Origin: Ypsolopha sequella | Lineage: Eukaryota; Arthropoda; Insecta; Lepidoptera; Ypsolophidae | NCBI GenBank assembly: GCA_934047225.1 | Contig: OW204012.1 | Span: 13,950,001-14,014,000 of the forward strand | DNA: 64,000 nt | Reading direction: 5' to 3' | Shown: positions 11,456 through 22,401 of the stretch, piece after piece | How the letters are laid out: each line of letters opens with the position of its first letter | Numbering within the stretch: the first letter of the stretch is position 1 | Notes under the pieces: model-generated | Seen by the model: the letters and a program-made list of their open reading frames with translations, nothing else | Told to the model about the DNA's origin: nothing | Database searches by the model: none | Program-made: the position numbers and the translations under genes

Positions 11456-11986
11456 ATTATATTAAAATAAAAATAATTAAATTAATAAAATTAAAATAAT
11501 ATTAATATAAATTAAATAAAATTTAGTCCTGTCAAATAAGTTAAATCGTGCTACTCCGAATCGACCCCTATTGTTTTCAAAGGCAGCACTTATTGCTATA
11601 GCAATATTTCCTAGGTTCTCTTTGGGGAAAATAAAAATGTGCATATTAACGAAATTTACTTTAAAAAAGTGGGTAGTGTAAATTCTTGAAAGCTGAAACA
11701 TGTAAAATTCTATATTATTTTTAATTTATTATCAAAAAAACATTAATGAAATCTACATAAAGAAAGAGGGGGGCTATCAGGATCACCGGTGTCACCCATT
11801 CTTGGTCAAAGCGGTAGAATCGCAACTTTAAACAAACGTTACTGAACAAAATACATCCGTTTTTATAATTCTTGATCTGTAAGATAACGAATTTAACCGA
11901 CGTTCTGCAGAACACGTGGTGCCTCAACGACATTCGAAAAGATTCTTTCTCACTCAATGGCGGCCGATTGCCAGTGTTGCCACCCT
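11456..11986. other. Intergenic, nothing recognised
   Basis: Very AT-rich at first, then mixed composition. Short ORFs here show no recognisable domain. Confidence 0.35.
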
Positions 11987-12084
11987 CCCTGCGGTCCGAA
12001 ATAGAATTATATCGCTAAAATCGATTACGAAAGTATGAAGTTAATGGCTTGTGATCCATTGTAATTCTATTTCGGACCGCAGGG
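11987..12084. repeat. 98-bp hairpin element with perfect 23-bp inverted repeats
   Basis: The arms 11987-12009 and 12062-12084 are exact reverse complements, starting CCCTGCGGTCCGAAATAG, around a 52-bp loop. It is probably a tiny MITE. Confidence 0.7.
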
Positions 12085-13017
12085 CCTGTCTCCCTTTGAC
12101 AGTTCCTCTCGGTCCGAATCGCACCAGTGTTCTGCATTACGTCAGACCATAGATAAGTATAATGTGCGTCAGACCGTGTTGGATGCTCCATCCGACCCGA
12201 CCCGTCGGTCGCCCCATCCAGCACGCTCTTTAATCATACGACACGGATACGTCAGACGTGCTTGCTGTCAACCAGCTCAATCGCAGCGCGCGGCACATTC
12301 CCAACCACCGCCATTCTTATTGGACGCGCCGTCATACATTTTATTATTAATATCTTGAATTTAACCCATCTAACAAGTTTCAGCTTTCAAGAATTTACAC
12401 GATCTATTTTAAAAGTAATATTCATTAGTATTCAGAAGATTCAAGTTACTTTTAAAGTAATATATATTTGGAACACATGAATGTCTTCAAAATATAATTA
12501 TGTTAAACAAGTTTTCAATTTTGCGCCCGCGGCGAAATCGGCACGATTGTATTGTCCTCGCAAGTTTCATGGAGCGTTCACCTTATAGCGAAATGAAACA
12601 GAATGGTATTTGGCCACTCCCACAACCGAGTTGGTCGCTTTACATTTGTAGGGTAGGTGGTAGGGTACCTGGGATAAAATGTACTAATAACATTAGTTAC
12701 AAAATAGTACTAAAGACAGTAGCGGGTAGAGTAGAGTAGATAACGCATGTGGTAAAGTAGACTTTACTCTACTCAGAAAATCGTCGAGCAGCATACCTGT
12801 TTGTTATCAGCACAGAAGGAAGCCTCCTTTCTTATATCGATAGAAGGAAGTTAGTATTTAATTTGATGTTTTGTTTTTGTTGTGCTCCAAATCTTGGGTT
12901 CTTGTAAATTAAGTGAACGGAAATGGAAAGTATAAAAGTAATTGAACTGTCCACATCGTCCTTTTGCGAAAATTGCAAGAACTAGGTATTCGGGAGATCT
13001 CATGAGAGTCCTGCGGA

Positions 13018-13602
13018 GCAATCATAGTTCATACAAACGAAATACCAAAACCATTTGTAAATCATAGATAATTCTTAGAATAGTGTGTGTTTATTCCGAT
13101 TGAATTACAGAACATCTAGGTTCCCAAATTATGAATTATTATTATACTTATTAAGTATATTAAACATAATGTTGTCTTTTGTTTTCTTTTAAGTTTGTAT
13201 AAAATTATAAATTCTGTAATTATATTAATCTCCATGTAACAATAACCTTATTTGATTTACTTATGTGTGAGGGTAATCAAACATAATTTCTTAACTAAGA
13301 TTGACAACTAAGCGAATTCAGTCCCCTTCCCTTATAAACTGTTAGGTTAATTTAAGTGAATATCTAGGTTCCCAAGTATTGATTAAATAAGAACACTGAT
13401 TTAAACATGACATTTGAGAAAAAAAAGCTTTCTATGGAAATTTTAAATTGCTTCTTATATATGTCAGTGTCCTTTCAAAATATATATTTGGGAACCCAGA
13501 TATTCTGTAACCCAATCGGAATAAACACACACTATTCTAAGAATATCTATGATTTACAAATGGTTTTGGTATTTCGTTTGTATGAACTAGGATTGCTCCA
13601 CT
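13018..13602. repeat. Foldback element with about 117-bp inverted repeats
   Basis: Left arm 13018-13135 (GAGCAATCATAGTTCATAC...) and right arm 13487-13602 (...GAACTAGGATTGCTC) are reverse complements with few differences. The centre has a second internal copy of ATCTAGGTTCCCAA. There is no ORF. Confidence 0.7.
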
Positions 13603-13929
13603 GGCCTCTTAAAACGCCTCACACTTACGATTTAGATATTGCTTTGAGAGCGTTAGTTTTAAAACATCGGTTGCTTATGGTGAACAAATCTATAAATTTT
13701 GCAGGTTAGTGTTTTAAAATGTAAGCTGCATCTGTAAAAGAAATGTTTGGCGTAAAAGCGTACCAGTAAAATAAAGACGATACCAAAATATATAGTAAAG
13801 TATAAGTTTACGTTAAAAAAAAAGACATGATCTTGCCAAGTTTCTTGCCCGTTCTTCTTAGCAAGACTAATTGAATGGGCGGAGGTAGGCATGTATTTAT
13901 ATATGTAACCTATTACATAACCGGATGCA

Positions 13930-14070
13930 CGACGTCTCTACAGAGACATATCATCACGCCTGATCGACGCTTCCAGTGACCCGAGGGCTGGAGCCTATTT
14001 CGGTCAATGCTGCCAGCCTTCTGGGTACACTACCGAACGACGGTGGTGATCTGGCCAGCATTTTTTATTT
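13930..14070 (+). pseudogene. Fragment of RLE-type LINE 3' coding end
   Basis: The translated segment resembles the last part of the restriction-like-endonuclease LINE ORF at 49805-52690. It reads SRLIDASSDPRAGAYFGQ, then shifts frame. The short non-coding stretch after it may be its 3' UTR. It is 5'-truncated and dead. Confidence 0.65.
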
Positions 14071-14454
14071 ATTTTAATAATTTTAAGATTAAATTTACTG
14101 TATTTATATTTATAGGTTTTATGATATAATATTTTTATGTTAGGTACTTAATTTTAATTTTGAATGTGTTAAGTTTAGATATAAATTGTTATTTAAGTTT
14201 TAGATAGATTTAGACATATCTCTGATGACGAGTCCACTAAGGGGTCGAAATATTTCTTTGTGTTTATACTTAAATCTAATATAAATTTGATACCTATTAC
14301 TATGTAGTATATAGGATGGGATTTGGTCGGCCGCCTGGATTCGTGCTGGGGGCTCGGTTGGTGATCATTGAACCTTGTTCCTGGTCCCTGGCCGGGTCTC
14401 CGGGATGGGTTCCGGCGGTTGATTGGATTTCACCTTGTATAATAATATTTTACC

Positions 14455-14636
14455 TATAATTTTAATCGTATATATATTGCTACATAAATTAAATAAACAT
14501 TTAATCTAAGTAGTTCATGTACATTATTTTATTACATATATTTTTATAAGATTAAAATTTGACTTGTGAAACGTGTATTATATATACCTACTTTGCAAAA
14601 TAAACTTTTTGAATTTTGAATTTGAATTTGAAAAAG
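14455..14636 (+). repeat. LINE 3' tail repeat ending in TTGAA units
   Basis: It matches 11255-11455 in inverse orientation and ends in a run related to GAATTT at 14615-14636. Confidence 0.55.
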
Positions 14637-14640
14637 AAAA

Positions 14641-15257
14641 TGGGGTTTTTTCGAATCTATTTACACCACTATAACGTCATCTACGTATTTCATTTTTGAG
14701 TAAATGTTTATTGAGTATTTAATTAAGATTCTCACTGAAGGAAAACGCGATTGGATGAAATTTTCTCGATAGAATTTAATTCCGAATAGACCTCTAAATT
14801 GTTTTAGTGAAATTGTATTCAAAATGTGAATATAATGTATTTGTAAAGCTTCAATGAAATTTTTTTTTGAAAAAATAGCTTATACTCGTATAAGGTCTTT
14901 CAATTTAAATGGAAAGTAATTCAGGAGGAGATTCAGTATCGTTAATACATTACATTCCCACTGAAAAGCACTTTTTTTTGCACGAACTTTTTTTCCACTT
15001 CTCAGTACAATTGGTCAGATCAGCTGACTCAGTTTGTATGGACAAGTGAAGAAAAAGTTCGCGCCAAAAAAAAGTACTTTGCAGTGGAATGTGATGTATT
15101 AAGGATACTGAATCACCTCCTAAATTACTTTCCATTTAAATTGTAAGACCTTATATATTAATAAAAAACCAACTTGTTGCTACTTTTCCACGAATCCGTC
15201 CCACTCGCACTGAGGGTTTAACAGGTAACAGAGACGCCAAAACTTTTACGTAGTGCC
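14641..15257 (-). mobile_element. TTAA-type MITE (second copy), split by a nested MITE
   Basis: This is the reverse complement of the MITE at 55382-55796. Its right end (ACGTAGTGCC) is followed by TTAA at 15258-15261, and the other end is truncated. A 265-bp palindromic element (14891-15155) is inserted inside. Downstream of that element the MITE resumes at about 15160 with AACTTGTTGCTACTTTTCC. Confidence 0.72.
14891..15155. mobile_element. Palindromic MITE nested in the TTAA MITE
   Basis: The ends TAAGGTCTTTCAATTTAAAT and its complement converge on a centre near 15025. The arms are over 100 bp with scattered mismatches. Half of another copy lies at about 21300-21372. Confidence 0.75.
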
Positions 15258-15404
15258 TTAACATAAAACAAGTTACCAGAACGTGAGTAGGATTTGAAAG
15301 GAATTTTAATTGAAATCTTCTCAAGGAGCATCGCTGAATCTACTTGGGTATAAATGTTTGAACAAAAATTAGACGTCAAGTAAAAACCGCCACTCTGTAC
15401 ATAA

Positions 15405-16080
15405 ATAAAAAAACCGGCAAAGTGCGAGTCGGACTCGCGCACGAAGGATTCCGTACCATTATCTATAATAATATCGCGCCAAACTTCTAGTCCGCTCAGA
15501 AATTGCTCTTCCCAAGAACAGTCCATACATTTTGTTCCTGCTGATGCGAATCGCCCCGTGTTTAGAGGGGACTAAAAGTTTGGCGTGATCTGTACTCGTT
15601 AACTTGTAAAGCCTACTTAGCTGTGATAGTTTTCCTTTTAATTTCGTTATGTAAACTACTGCCGTGATTTTTTTCACGTCTCCAAATACAACCATTTCGC
15701 TAGCAGGGGGGGGGGGCACACTTGACTCTAACAAAAATGAACAGTTTTAAGTTTAATATTTCGCAAACGGAACCCTGGATCGAAAAATAGTCTTCTCACA
15801 CCCTCAATATTTTTAAATTGCCTATCCAACGACACCCCACACTAGGGGACAGACGATAAAAAAAAATCATCCCCACTTTACGTGTAGGGGAAAACCCTAA
15901 AAAAAAATCTTTTATAAAATTTTACTGTACTACTTTATCGGCGTAATAAATATGTATATCCATGCCAAATTACAGCTTTCTAGTACTAATAGTCTCTAAG
16001 CTAAGCTACGGACAGACAGACAGACGGACATGGCGAAACTATAAGAGTTCCTTGTTGTTGACTACGGAACCCTAAAATAT
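15405..16080 (-). repeat. Dispersed repeat (CCGGCAAAGTGCGAGTC family), inverted copy
   Basis: It is the reverse complement of 25060-25690, sharing the blocks GGGGCGATTCGCATCAGCAG and AAGTAGGCTTTACAAGTTAA. The outer ends are the family signatures GTGCGAGTCGGACTCGCG and ACGGAACCCT. A run of ten G residues interrupts it at about 15707-15716. Confidence 0.7.
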
Positions 16081-16109
16081 GTATTTATAAATAAATATAT
16101 CGTCCCAAG

Positions 16110-16330
16110 TGGGTGCCGAAGGCGTTCTTAAATGTAAACTGTGAAATGCAAGTTACAGTCCACACTCTTTACACCCGCGTTTCACCGACGATTATTACGT
16201 CCCGATCGCCGTACTTCGGGCACAAATACACGCTTTTTAGGGCATGCAGGTTTCCTCACGTTGTTTTCCTTCGCAGTTCAGCGAGTGGTTAGTATTAGGT
16301 AAAACAAAGAATAGGTCTTTACATATGAAA
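16110..16330 (+). repeat. Dispersed repeat (TTCGGGCACAAATAC family)
   Basis: It shares GTGAAATGCAAGT, TTATTACGTCCC and CTTCGGGCACAAATAC with 56420-56650 and, inverted, 39510-39690. The repeat does not encode protein. Confidence 0.6.
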
Positions 16331-16545
16331 AATTGTGCATTAGTGCATGCCCGATATGGAATCAAACGTGGGTCTCAAGATTGAAGGGCCATCATTCTAC
16401 CGCCACATTATTATTGATTAGTTAAAATGGCGGTATTAATAAAACTCCTGAAATAAATGAGGACATCAAAACAAATACAAAAGATCGGTTATATGATTGC
16501 ATTTTATTATTTAGACAGGGTCGGTAAAATTTGTCAACTTGAATC

Positions 16546-18103
16546 TTAGTAGCACCCGCAACCAGTGGAGTATCCAGCATTGATGACGTTAGCACCGTAC
16601 AGGTTGTTGCAGCCATAACCAGCCAGACCATTATTGAGTACAGCACCAGACAACACGTTGCCTGACAGACCAGAGAGACCTTGTCCGCAACCAGCTGAGA
16701 TAATACCAACACCAGGAGCAGAGTTGTAGATAACTGAACCCTGACCACCACTGGGCAGAGTACCCTCCACTGCGACAGCACCGACGAATGGCAAGGCTCC
16801 AGCAATTCCAACTTGTCCCAGAAGTTCATTTTCAGAGTACACGTTGAGTCCGTTGGGGGTTATGTAAGATCCACTGACAACACTCAACGGGCCACTTTGT
16901 GTTCCATAGCCCGACGAGGAGACAGCGGAGCCGCAGCCATAGTTTGATCCATAGTTAAGTCCGGAGTAACCAGAACCCTGGCCACATCCACAAGGAGCGA
17001 AGCCAGGACCCTGAGACAGGTAGTTGTTGCCGCATAGTCCATAGACAGTCTGGAAACAAAGAAAATATTAAAATTGACAGACATCAAGTACAAGAGGGAA
17101 AAAGACATTTTATGAAATCATAGCTGAGGAGCTAGAAAAAATCAGGAATAATTTAATCATTGTCATGCTGAATAAAAGCAGAGTTGGAGCCAAAAGAATT
17201 AAATTAGCTGTCAGCCTCAGTCTCGGCTCGAAGATGATTGAGCCACATGGCTGCTAGTGTGGCACAAGTGTCGATTGGCTCGGAGACCACTGCCTTTCAT
17301 GCCAGCTTAGTGCTGGCCGCTTGCCGCGCCATGCCAGTATAAATGATGTCATCCGGCGCGCTCTTGCCACCTTCAACGTGCCAGCTATTTTAGAGCCGAA
17401 GGACATAACACGTGACGATGGCAAGAGGGCCCATAGGATGATATTAGATCCATGGAAGAACGGCAGAGCCTTGGTGTGGGACGCAACGTGTTTCGACACA
17501 CTAGCACCGTCCCACACCAGGGTTACTGCCGTCAGTGCTGGTGCGGCTGCGGCAGCGGCTGAGGGAAATAAGAGGTGCAAGTTTGCAGCCCTTAGATTGG
17601 ACTGAAATATTTGCGCCTGTCGGGGTCATGACCCTCGGGCCGTGGAGTCCTGATACTAAGCTCATTTTTAAAGACTTATCTGCACGGTTGATCGACGCTT
17701 GTGGGGACCCAAAGTCTGGTGCGTATCTTGGCCAGAGAATCAGTCTGGCCATTCAAAGAGGAAACGCTGCCTTCTAGGCACCCTTCCACATGACGGTGGC
17801 GATCTAGATAGTTTTTTTTTTAGTTTAGTTTATTTTTATTAGTTATAGGTTTTATAGGGGTTTTAGGTTAGTGTTTTGTTTTAGGCAAGTTTTATTTTGT
17901 AGGTAGGTTTTTAATGTTACTTGAGTTTTATTTTATTTCAATATATACGTACACAATTCTACCTTAAATTCTGTATATAGTATATATGTTAAAAATACAA
18001 AACTGAAGCTAATTTTAAAAACTTATGAATAAAGTTAAAAACGCTTAATTACCTGCACAAAAAGTACCGAAGCAAAAAGTGAGAAAAGGACCTTTGACAT
18101 CAT
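16546..18103 (-). CDS. Chorion class B protein, gene B2
   Basis: The CDS is exon 1 at 18103-18053 (MMSKVLFSLFASVLFVQ) joined to exon 2 at 17049-16546, phase 0, giving 184 aa. Donor CAG/GTAATT; acceptor TTTCCAG/ACT. The class B central domain (YITPNGLNVYSENELLGQVG ... PFVGAVAVEGTLPSGG) is intact. The right arm is two residues shorter than in B3/B4 (ends STGCGCY), and one arm cysteine has become tyrosine (NNLYGAN). The signal AATAAA lies at 16508-16503. The 1,003-bp intron contains an antisense fragment of an RLE-type LINE (17245-17800). Two ATGs are adjacent at the start; the first is used here. Partner of A2. Confidence 0.93.
17245..17980 (+). pseudogene. 5'-truncated RLE-type LINE in B2 intron
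   Basis: The plus-strand frame around 17321-17605 and 17535-17777 encodes the zinc-knuckle and endonuclease end of the element at 49645-53808: DVIRRALATFNVPAILEP, then LVWDATCFDTLAPSH, then GAYLGQRISLAIQRGNAA. There is a frameshift near 17590. The second copy has HRM instead of the catalytic PDG (RAHRM versus RPDGM), so the endonuclease motif is also lost. A 3' UTR-like AT-rich tail follows to about 17980. Confidence 0.8.
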
Positions 18104-18190
18104 TTTGATTGCGTTGTTGAACGAAGAATAATTCTTCAAAGTCGCAGCCCAGTTTATATACCAACCTACATTACGTTATCAATGAATTTT
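18104..18190 (-). promoter_or_regulatory. B2 core promoter
   Basis: TATATAAA on the minus strand at 18160-18153. Immediately upstream is TTGATAACGTAATGTAGG, a GATA site plus a TCACGT-like core, found in the same place in B3 and B4 as TTGATAATGTAATGTAGG. Confidence 0.75.
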
Positions 18191-18411
18191 GAAATTCATT
18201 TTGTAACTTTATGGTATGGTATGTATTATCAGAAACTGCTAATATGCCAGCAACAACCTCTCCAAACGTGATAATTACAAAAATAATCCTTTGATTTGAA
18301 CTGCATTTGAAATCCTTCGTGATCTCTCAAATAATAAACAGCCTAAATGAAGAAGAATGGCAGCTTATGATTTTTGGCTATTAGGATACTATATAGAGTA
18401 CAAAAACTCTG

Positions 18412-21290
18412 TTTTTTAGGGTTCCATAGTACCTAAAAGGTACAAAAGGAACCTTTATGGTGAGACTCCGTTGTCCATCCATCCGTCCGTCCGTCCGTTC
18501 GTATGTCACAGCCTCGTAACTTAAGCACCGTTAAAAAAAAACCGGCCAAGTGCGAGTCAGACTCGCGTACCTAGGGTTCCGTATTGTGGATGATAAATTT
18601 AGTTAGGTCATTTTTTTTGTAAATTTCTCAACTGCTTTATTTTTCCTGTAATCTTATCTTTACGTAAACACATATTACCATGATTTTTTTTATATTTTTT
18701 GGTCCACCAGTTTTGGAGATAAGGGGGCTTTTTAAAGATTTCTCGAAACCAGTGCCAGTAAGTATAAAAAAAATATATATTTTTAAAATCAACTTTTTAT
18801 TACCTACAATTTGATATCCATATTGTATTTTTATAAAATATTTTTTTTATTTATTTTACTTATTTTTTTATATTTCTCATTAGCGCTGTTTTTTATTTTA
18901 ATCGCTATATTTTTTCTGTAATTGGCCAGTTATGATCTATAATATACATTTTTTTCATATTTTTCGGTCTACCAGTTTCGGAGATAAGGGGGGGGACATA
19001 CATATTTTTGGGGTTTTTTTTAAAGATTTCTCGAAACCAGTGTCAGTAACATATAACAGATACACGTTCCATATCAAATAACTTTGCCAAAGAATTTAAA
19101 AATAATGTAAAAAATATATGCACAAATTGTAATATTCCATTACTTGATAAAAACATATACATAAGGAACACCGAAGTATCAATGAAAATACACAAAGCGA
19201 AAAACGAGGTCATAGAAGCAATAATTAAACATTTGAACGACAAAAAAAGTCCTGGCTTCGACGGAATACGCGCGTCTGACATAAAATGTATAAATAAAAA
19301 CATAACACCAGTTATTACACACTTAATAAATAGATGCATTTACACCTCTATGTATCCAGACAAATTAAAAATTGGAACTATAAGACCTATACATAAAAAG
19401 GGAAGCTATAAGGATATAAATAATTATAGACCTATAACGATATTGTCGTGTATTGATAAAATAGTCGAAAAATATTTTGGTCATGAAATAAACAAATATC
19501 TTAGTAAAAACAACATAATAAATAATAAACAATTTGGCTTCCAGAAAAAACGAAATACGTCACAATTATTATGTAAGTTTACTAACGAAGTAAATAAGTG
19601 CTTAAATAATAAATTACATGTAATTGCAATTTTTATCGACTTCAGCAAAGCCTTTGACACTTTGAATTATAATACCTTATATTCAAAGCTCGAGCAAAAC
19701 GGTATACAGGGCCCTTTTTTTAAATTCTTTGAAAACTATCACACCAATCGCTGTACAACTGTTAAAATAGCTGGAAAACATAGCAGTATGCTACCTACTG
19801 ATGAGGGTACAGCCCAAGGATCAATATTTGCACCGTTAGAGTACCTAATCTATGTAAATGATATGCCTAACATATTTTCGGAGGGGTCTGTATATCAGTT
19901 TGCTGACGATACTTGCATGATAGTAGCTCATAATAACATAAATGATGCTCAAAACACAATGCAAAAGAACTTTGATTTAATTTGCAAGTGGTCGCATGAT
20001 GTTGGACTGGTCATTAACTACAACAAAACAAAAGTTATGCATATACATTCCCCATACATAAAAGCAAAGGCCAGCCCGTCTATCATCGCGCATAATCACT
20101 CTTGTATGCATCAAACCAAATACAAAGTGTGTAACTGTGAACCCTTAGAATTAGTAACAAAACATACCTACCTGGGACTGACTATTGATTATAAATTTAA
20201 CTGGGGATCGCACATTGAGCATATATGCAATAAACTTAGGTCTATTTTGTGTAAGTTGTCAATTCTTAAGTATAAATTACCGTACAATACACTCCGAATG
20301 TTATACATGTCACTGGCTGACTCTTTAATTAGTTATGGCCTTAGTAGTTACGGTAGAACATACAAAACATATGTTGAAAACATTTATAAAATGCAACTTC
20401 GTTTACTTAAAACAATTGTGCCTTTGTCTATTAGACATAAATACAAAGAAGACGAATTATTTAAATACTGCAAAGTCATAAATGTTTTCAACAAAGTAAA
20501 AATGGACACTATTTGTGAGGAGTACGACAAAGTTGACCAAATACAAAAAAAAACAAGACCAAATCAACTTCGTAAACTGACATACTTACCGACATACAAA
20601 CTACCCTCCTACAACAATAACTATGGTACTCGCACTTGGGAGTACATGCTACCAAAGATATTAAACGAACTACCAAGTGAAATTATAAGTCAACTGAATC
20701 GTAATCCTCATAAAATAAAAACTATTTTAAAGTGTCACTATCTCGATAAAAAAAAATTATAAAATTAAATAAGTAAAATTTTAGTTGTGAGCGCTTGCAG
20801 CGACACATAAACCTCTTTACGGTTTCCGTTAGCTGTATAAGTTTTATAATATTGTATATTTTTCTTGTCTTTACTCAATAAACGCACAAAAAAAAAAAAA
20901 AAATTTAATAAAAGTATATATTTTTTCAATCAGATTTTTAATACCTACAATTTGATATCCATACTGTGTTTTTATAAAATATTTTTTTTATTTATTTTAC
21001 TTCTTTTTTTATATTTCTCATTAATGCTGATTTTTTTTTTAATCGCTATGGTTTTCCTGTAATTGGCCAGTTATGATCTATAATAGACATTTTTTTCATA
21101 TTTTTCGGTCTACCAGTTTCGGAGATAAAGGGGGGACATACATATTTTTGGGGTTTTTTAAAGATTTCTCGAAACCAGTGTCAGTAAATATATTAAAAGT
21201 ATATATTTTTAGAATCAACTTTTTAATACCTCCAATTTGATACCCATGTTGTGTTTTTAGGCAAATTTTTTTTATTTTTCTCACTTTTGT
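18412..21290 (+). repeat. Dispersed repeat with three internal tandem units, split by a LINE
   Basis: It starts with an inverted-style head (AGGGTTCCATAGTACC) and then CCGGCCAAGTGCGAGTCAG at about 18541. Inside, a unit of about 255 bp, marked by AGATTTCTCGAAACCAGTG and AATTGGCCAGTTATGATC, occurs three times (near 18740, 19025 and 21160). The LINE at 19048-20902 splits it. The same repeat in the B3 intron has two units and in the B4 intron one. Confidence 0.75.
19048..20902 (+). mobile_element. 5'-truncated LINE with poly(A), between B2 and A2
   Basis: The open frame continues upstream of the first ATG at 19182 to about 19051 and ends at 20762, so at least 526 codons are open. RT motifs in order: SPGFDGI, YRPITILS, GFQKKRNTS, FIDFSKAFDT, an unusual motif B (GTAQGSIFAPLEYLIYVNDM instead of the usual GVPQGS form) and FADDT. 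The endonuclease domain is missing. A run of 16 A follows at about 20887. The insertion point inside the host repeat is shown by comparing GTGTCAGTAA-CATATAAC with the intact unit at about 21180. It is probably recent because the frame is still open. Confidence 0.87.
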
Positions 21291-21299
21291 TTTGGAACA

Positions 21300-21372
21300 A
21301 TGTGAATGTGATGTATTAACGATACTTAATCACCTCCTAAATTATTTTCAATTTAAATTGAAAGACCTTATA
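21300..21372. repeat. Half copy of the palindromic MITE
   Basis: It contains AATGTGATGTATTAACGATA, CACCTCCTAAATTA and AAAGACCTTATATA, matching the right arm of the element at 14891-15155. Confidence 0.6.
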
Positions 21373-21374
21373 TA

Positions 21375-22225
21375 TATGGGATTCAATAATAAAAAAAATT
21401 GTTAATAAGCCCCTGAATAGGCCTACATCTAATCTATTAAAATATAAACATACATTTTTCATTGATATGTATCGGAAATTGTAGTTTTCAAACTGCGATA
21501 TCAGCCAAAATATCGGTTCCCTAGTTTTTGTGCAATAGTAATATAAGCTAACTGATGTGCCCAATAGTTTAATAAAAATTTTTTTTTTTAAATTAAATCC
21601 TCAAAATGTAATATATTCTTTCGAGAATTGGTTTTAATATCGCTGAGCTAATGTAATGCTCAAAGAAATTCCATAGCTTAATTTCTAATATTTTTTTTTT
21701 TTCAGAATATATAAGTACGCCATTTTAAGTTTTCATTATTGTGGTATATAAAGTAACCATTATATATATGATTTTTTAAAGAATTATCGGAAATAACGTC
21801 ATTTGAGAATTTTAGACATTATACAGATTGTGATGTGTGATTGCTTATAAAAAAGTGGTCTGTCTCTGTCTGTCTACTCATCTGTCATCCATCTGTCAAA
21901 TCAGTCGGCAGAATTTTTTTATAAATTTATCTTGATAGCAATTACACATTTCCAAACAGCCATTTCTCAAGTGATGTCACACGAAGGCAAATGGAAGTTG
22001 CAGCTTTTTCCTAAAAATATTCGTCATCGTGAGGTTTTTTAGACCACAAGTTCTAAATAGGCTTTATTACACCTAAATCTCGAAATGGTTTTCGAATTAA
22101 CACACCTTAACAAAATTTAATAAGTGTGAATTGGTTTAATATCCTTGAGCTCAAAGAGTTATTTGAAAACACCCTAACGAAATAAACTCGTCCAGTTACT
22201 TCATAACAAAACAAGCAACTAAAAA
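21375..22225. other. Intergenic, nothing recognised
   Basis: AT-rich DNA leading to the A2 promoter, with several long T runs. No reading frame or repeat copy was recognised. Confidence 0.35.
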
Positions 22226-22226
22226 T

Positions 22227-22401
22227 ATTGCACCAATCACCACTTTATTTTGCTTCTTATCACACGTTTGTTTACAGGGTCATGAGGACGAGTAAAATGT
22301 ATCATCACAATTTTGAAATTTTCACCCATATCAAATCATATAAATACCCTTTACGTGGTGTAGACATCATTCTCGAGTCAACATTCGAATATCATACCAA
22401 A
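22227..22401 (+). promoter_or_regulatory. A2 promoter
   Basis: TATAAATA at 22339-22346. Further upstream is ATTGCACCAAT at 22227-22237 (C/EBP-like) and CTTATCACACGTTTGTTTAC (GATA core plus a forkhead-like TGTTTAC). The same order is found before A3 and A4. C/EBP and GATA factors are established chorion regulators in silkmoths; use of these sites here is inferred. Confidence 0.65.

Noticed and set aside
17535..17777. Small independent gene in the B2 intron
   Set aside because: Its product matches the end of the RLE LINE ORF with a frameshift, so it is a truncated element.
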